From: Colletotrichum lupini
Lineage: Eukaryota; Ascomycota; Sordariomycetes; Glomerellales; Glomerellaceae
Assembly (NCBI RefSeq): GCF_023278565.1
Contig: NC_064681.1
Span: 1,736,001 to 1,800,000, forward strand
Length of the DNA stretch: 64,000 bases
Reading direction: 5' to 3'
Position numbers and translations under genes: made by a program. Under the pieces are notes generated by a model. That model had not been told where the DNA came from and searched no databases. It worked only from the letters and a program-made list of their open reading frames with translations. This document shows positions 59,297 to 64,000 of the stretch, piece after piece. How positions within the stretch are numbered: position 1 is the first letter of the stretch; every line of letters begins with the position of its first letter.

Positions 59297-60398
59297 GACC
59301 AGGGCGATCATACTGTTTAACTCCATCGTTTTATATTACTAGAGGATTACCGCAGTATATATAGACACTACCCTACCCTCGAATTCCGTACTATTTAACC
59401 TTAACCCTTTTTATAAATTGCCTATCTTTTCCTCTATTCTACCCTCTCCCTCATTAAGGGATTACTAAAATCGTAGTTTTAATAGCTTATTAATAAGCTA
59501 ATATTATTATTTAAAAATAAATAACTTACGCTTATATATAAGTACTAAGAGTCTTATTATTATAAAAATAATAATAAATATATTAAAGTACTTAAAAGAG
59601 CTTTTTAATAAAATTTTAATACTATTTAAAATAATAATCCTCGAGCTATAAAAAAAGCCGAGGTACTATATTAATACGGCCCTATTTATTTTATTAATAT
59701 TAATAATACCCTTTTTAATATAAGATATATTAATAATACTCTACGGCTATATTACTATATTTTATAAATTATACTTAATATTAATAAGGATTTTAGTATT
59801 GTCACGGCAGTGGGCACCAGGGCCCTGTAGGCCCTGTGGCTCAGCCTTAGGCTGCGAGGCTGAGCTCCTAGTAGTCACGTAACGAGCTAGACCGCTAGGC
59901 CCAAAGGGCCAGCCTGCTAGCTTCTGCCCACTGTTCTGTTTTTTCCCTCTTTACGTTAAGTCTTCAGTTAATTAGGTTAATATAGCAGCGTTCCGACCTG
60001 CCTCGAGTTCCCTTTCGTGACAGTATTATTTTTTAGTTCGTTTCTTAGTTCTTTTATTAAGGCTATTATTATAAAGTTAGTTTAGTTATTAATATTTTAA
60101 TAAATATTTTAACTTAGCTCTTATAGCTCTTAAATAGAGGCTTTTAAAGGACTTATAATTAAATTATTTATTTATTACGAACGAAGCTATTATAATTAAA
60201 GCTATAGCGCTACTTACGGACCTCGATAATAAGTAGTTAGTAATATAATTATCTTTTTTTTATAATAAGCTTAAAAAAGCATCTTAATTTAAGTACTAAG
60301 TAGGTACTATACTATTTTATTAAAACTATATTTTTGTACTTATAACTTAGAAAGAATTAACTTTCTTTAATAACAAGGTACTTAGACTAGGGCGATTA
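59297..60398. mobile_element. 1.1-kb RIP-like repeat relic flanked by direct repeats
   Basis: The block between the flanks is extremely AT-rich with many TA steps and has no useful ORF, like the large element at 34-40 kb. It is flanked by direct repeats GACYAGGGCGATYA (59297-59310 and 60385-60398) that differ only at two C/T positions, both before A. A RIP-mutated transposon remnant is likely. Its class is not clear because no inverted repeats are visible just inside. Confidence 0.55.
59800..60022. mobile_element. solo LTR inside the RIP-like block
   Basis: A 223-base GC-balanced segment starts TGTCACGGCAGTGGGCA and ends CCCTTTCGTGACA, with TG...CA ends and complementary TGTCACG/CGTGACA termini. 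GTAT flanks it on both sides (59796-59799 and 60023-60026). This fits a solo LTR of a Ty3- or Ty1-type retrotransposon. If the ends are taken one base further in, the duplication becomes AGTATT. Internally GGCAGTGGGCA and TGCCCACTG can pair. Confidence 0.65.
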
Positions 60399-61963
60399 AT
60401 TAGGGTGTGAGACGGCGGCGGATCAAGCGTAACGTAGGCGGTGCCCCGGGTGACGATCCGTTGACAGTGTAGCATCCCGTGAGAGGCATCGGGTGGAAAC
60501 AACTCTGATAGTTTATCCAGATGATCGGACGTGTACGCTGGTGAGCGAAATTCCATCTGAAGAAGAGAGGCCAAAGCCTGAAAGAGATGCTGTACAGCCT
60601 GGACCCCGGCGTGATGGGGACAAGAAGTTCAAAGAGCCGATCGGGTTAATAGACGACTACGACTGTGCAGGACCGAGCTGAAGACGGAAACGTCCCGTCT
60701 TTTGGCTCCGAGCTGCGTTGCGCCGTTGACTGCATACAGGTGGATAGAGTAAAGATAGAAGACTTCGAGCGTAAGTTGGGCTGTAGTAGCTGCGGTAGCT
60801 AACATGGAATATGCGCTCCTTCTTGCATGGACGATCCAAACATATTTAGAAAGCAACTCTTTTCGCTTGATGTTGCCATTCTGCACGTCCGTCCTCACTT
60901 CTCATGTGCCGAGCGTCTGTTTCGTTCCTTCGATCCTTCTGGAAACGAAAAGCCATTGATAGCGACGTCGACGGAGACGACGATGGAGATGGAAGGCGGC
61001 ATAGAGCTTTGCCGGGCCGTCGGCGGAGATGTGTTGGGCTTGGCGAAGATGGGAAACGGGGGTCGCTGCCGTGGCGCATTGAGTGTGGCGAGCTGAGGCG
61101 GTGACGGCCCTCAAATGGGTGGGGCCCAACAATGCCGTGTCTGTACTGTGCCTCCTTCCATCGTACTCGCACAGTTACCCCGCCATCACGTGACTGAACA
61201 ATGTGTTTGGCGGGGCACATTCCGGAAGTGGCACCCAGGTGGAAAGATACGTAAGGCGGTAAGGGAAGGTATGGTACCTATTACAAGGTAATAGCTACAC
61301 AGGCGGTGATGGGAATACCCGGCGGATCGTGTGGACTCGTTGAGTTCTCTCGAGTGGATCAGCTACCTCGGGTACGAAGTACAGGTAGGTAGGAAGATAG
61401 GGGATTGAATTCGTCAAGACAAGGCTAAGCCGTCGCTGTCGACTAGGAAAGGGAATCAGAAGAAACGATGAGAAATGTTCGGATAAGGTGCAGCAATTCT
61501 TTGGCAGTCCCTACCTTGGGTATCTTACTGCGGTAGCTGCATGACATTGCTGGACTTTCCTGAATAAAGCACCTCACAGTTGCCGGGGGGTGGAAGCAAC
61601 GAGAAACAGAGGTATTCGCCTACGATGCTCGCGATGCTGAAGAAAGTACCCCGCACCGCTACTTTGGCGCCAGCAATGACCTCTCAGCAGGTAGCGTGAT
61701 ACCCCGCCCGGCCCGCTGGACCTAAAAATTGGTTTGCTGAGGTATTCCTCGGAGGAGAGAGGGGCAAACGTCAGGCAGGAAAGAGGAACAAGAAACATCA
61801 ACAGTCACAAACCGAAATTCCTCCCCTCCATATCCCACACCGCGTCAAAGCTTGAGCTTTTTGCACACCCCCTTTCGACAGAGAGAAGCTTCTTGTCTCT
61901 TTTTTGTTAATTTGCACCAGCGAGCACTAGTCTCTTATTTCTTCCCGTCTTCCTTCCTTCATC
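60399..61963. other. intergenic, profilin promoter
   Basis: No gene is supported. Frames at 60.6-61.2 kb on the minus strand lack motifs. The last 150 bases are C/T-rich and form the probable profilin leader. Confidence 0.5.
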
Positions 61964-62788
61964 ATGTCGTGGCAAGGTAAGCTCACTCACTTCGCAATCT
62001 CCCACCCCCACGAAGGGCCGATGCGGGCGTTGGCAGCTCTCTCCCAAGAGAGACGGAGGGGGAGGGAGAAGCCAAAACCGAGGGGGAAAACCCCCCAGAC
62101 CTCGAGAATCATCAGGATGAGCTGACAATCTCTCTCTACAGCTTACGTTGACACCAGGTAGCTTTGCACCAGCTTTTTGTTTTCGCGGCTTGCGCATCGC
62201 GAGGGATTGTTGAGCTATACAATGGGCCATGGAGAACTGACGTGGGATCTGTAGCTTGGTCGGCACCGGCCACATTGACAAGGCCGCCATCATCAGCATC
62301 GCCGGTGACAGCACGTGGGCGTCGAGCGCCGGTTTCACCGTATGTGATCCCGCCTTCAATGACCAACGAATAACTACATTTCTCTATCCGTACCACTACT
62401 AACAATATCTCTTGCGCAACATAGCTCTCCGCCACGGAGATGAAGGTTGTTGCCGACATCGTTACCGGAAAGTCGGACGTCAAGGACAAGGCCTTTGCCG
62501 ATGGCCTGTTCATCGGCGGCGAGAGATACGTCATGGCCCGTGCCGAGGAGGGTGCCATTTACGCACGAAAGGTTGGACGCCCATACACTCTGAAAGCACG
62601 AAAAAAAACGTGGCATTGTCTGCAGAAGGGCTGACTTGAAATCACTTGAATAGGGCAAGGAGGGTATCGCCGTCGCCAAGTCTACCCAGGCCATCCTTCT
62701 CGGCCACCACGGCGAGAACGCGCAGGCCGGCAGCGCTACTCTGGCGGTGGAGAAGCTGGCAGACTACCTCGTCAGTGTGAGCTACTAA
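61964..62788 (+). CDS. profilin
   Basis: Five exons (61964-61976, 62142-62157, 62255-62339, 62425-62571, 62654-62788) encode 131 residues, the standard profilin length. It starts MSWQAYVDTSLVGTG, the poly-proline-binding N-terminal helix. It continues AAIISIAGDSTWASSAGF, the beta-sheet core with FIGGERYVMARAEEG and IYARKGKEGIAVAKSTQAIL, and ends with the C-terminal helix AVEKLADYLVSVSY. Profilin binds actin monomers, poly-Pro proteins such as formins, and phosphoinositides. It feeds actin polymerisation at the hyphal tip. The first two exons are only 13 and 16 bases, so the ORF is invisible without splicing. It is convergent with GOT1. Confidence 0.95.
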
Positions 62789-63335
62789 GAATACCAGCCA
62801 GGGTGGAGGAGGTGATGGCGTAGACGAGGGGGCACGCGGGGGGATTTTTGCAACTAAAGGAAACAAACCCCTGGAGTTTACTGTGTGCGAGGCAGGCTGG
62901 GCATCTCGCTCCCGCGTACACACGAGGATGTTGACACTACGAATCGACGAACACTAGATTAGCAAGAGTTTACCAATGGCGGAATCTTTGCTTAGCCGCG
63001 GCTACGTTCGAGCCCGAAATGCGCCAACCATGTATGTCAATGACATGTCTTTCCGTCCTATGTGTGCCAGATGGTTTCTCAAGTGTGTCCTTCCATTCAT
63101 TCATTATCCTTGAGCGAGTTTCGTCGTCTCTAGACAAAGGTTTCGCCCTTGCTCTAAGAACCGAAAACAAATCCGCGTATAATTACAAGCCTTTATCAAA
63201 TCATAGGTTCAGGGCCCAACCTGCGCCGTTATGGTATACAATCCCGTCTATACGCTATCCTCCTCATTCCAGTGGCTTCCCCGAAAATCATTGATACGTT
63301 GATACATCCCTCCCGACCGCCTTCCAATGGAATAT
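62789..63335. other. convergent intergenic region
   Basis: No gene is seen. It holds the 3' ends of profilin (plus) and GOT1 (minus). Confidence 0.55.
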
Positions 63336-63976
63336 TTACACAGGCAACTCAGCGTTCCGGCGACCGACACCAGACCGGTCGACCGCGGTGCCGATATACG
63401 GCCCGATGACGGGGATGTTACGCGCAAAAGCGGCAATCGTGCCGAGGAAGTCGCCAAAGAGGACCATGATGCCGTAGAGCTCGACGCAGAAGCCGATTAG
63501 GGGCCACCGTAGCAGGATCAGGGTAAGACCGCCAAAGAAGGCGGCCGTGCCCTTTGCCTTTTGTTTCCGCGCGAAGAAGAGGAGCGTCTTTTGGGGTCCG
63601 ATGATGATGGTCAGGCCGATGAGGAAGAGAATCTATTGCATTTCAAGGGTCAGCTACTTGCGTGTAGGTGGTCGTTGACTCTGTGGTCAGGGAGGAGGGA
63701 GGAGGGGAGTTTCGTACGTTTCCCATGGCCAGCCTGAGAAAGGATCGGGTTAGCTGTGTCGGGAAAGTCAAAGGAGGAGAACAAATCCGCAAGGAACGAC
63801 TTACATTGCTCGGTCAAAGAACAGCATCACTCCACCGATGAGGAAGAAACCTCCTGTCGCAAGCGCAGAGAAGTTAGCCACCGTGAATCCTACTTGCTGT
63901 ATGTGCTACTCGATGCGCCAGAGAGGTAGTGATGGCGGCGCAAACGTACCTCCAGAGCAGAAGATTACTCCAATTT
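63336..63976 (-). CDS. GOT1: Golgi transport protein Got1, 5' end outside window
   Basis: Four exons are visible (63976-63950, 63853-63805, 63733-63718, 63632-63336). The first starts in mid-codon, so at least one more 5' exon, with the initiator Met, lies beyond 64000. The visible reading is IGVIFCSGGGFFLIGGVMLF, FDRAMLAMGN, ILFLIGLTIIIGPQKTLLFF, ARKQKAKGTAAFFGGLTLIL, LRWPLIGFCVELYG, IMVLFGDFLGTIAAFARNIP and a short tail. It has four hydrophobic spans with a cytosolic loop, the GOT1/SFT2 family layout. Got1 is a small membrane protein of ER-Golgi vesicles needed for efficient Golgi transport. The 16-base exon is small but joins in frame and completes the conserved FDRAMLAMGN. Confidence 0.9.
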
Positions 63977-64000
63977 CTGTAAGAACAAAGGTCAGCTACG

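Overview
The window is nuclear DNA of a filamentous ascomycete. Genes are interrupted by short introns (about 46-140 bases) with GTAAGT/GTACGT-like donors. The proteins are typically Pezizomycotina: a BRO1 scaffold, an SLH1/ASCC3 helicase, a NACHT-ankyrin NLR, a PAN-domain copper radical oxidase and a PsiD-type decarboxylase. Two AT-saturated blocks without ORFs look like repeats hit by repeat-induced point mutation (RIP). A Sordariomycete is most likely; genus is not called. All exon structures were derived by eye from splice sites, reading frame and family conservation.

Layout. 0.96-10.4 kb is a housekeeping block on the plus strand: a SAP30-like Sin3/HDAC subunit, the mitochondrial DnaJ MDJ1, and the ESCRT-associated BRO1. 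10.4-19 kb is accessory: a tRNA-derived SINE-like element, a small conserved hypothetical protein (minus), a two-exon gene for a candidate small secreted protein, and a 1256-residue NLR (minus) with nearly identical ankyrin repeats. 19-33.4 kb carries oxidoreductase and decarboxylase genes: an MpaB/DUF2236-type oxygenase, a flavocytochrome b2-like L-lactate dehydrogenase, a PsiD/phosphatidylserine-decarboxylase-like enzyme (minus) and, after 5.9 kb without a recognisable gene, a secreted galactose-oxidase-family (AA5) oxidase with two PAN domains whose reading frame is broken by one extra base.

34.3-40.2 kb is a single 5.9-kb AT-rich element with 33-bp terminal inverted repeats, hairpin-forming ends and a 6-bp GACTAT target duplication. 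No ORF of useful length survives in it.

40.2-56.2 kb is again conserved: a Rab GTPase (plus), the RQT helicase SLH1/ASCC3 (minus) divergent from the SNARE YKT6 (plus), and a long disordered conserved protein (minus). 56.2-61.9 kb is gene-poor and holds a second RIP-like block (59.3-60.4 kb) with an apparently un-mutated solo LTR inside it. The window ends with profilin (plus) and a convergent, 5'-truncated GOT1 (minus).

Functionally, BRO1, Rab, YKT6 and GOT1 serve membrane traffic; MDJ1 and SLH1 serve protein and translation quality control; SAP30 serves chromatin; profilin serves actin. The accessory genes (NLR, secreted peptide, oxygenase, decarboxylase, copper oxidase) lie together in the first half, next to the large transposon.
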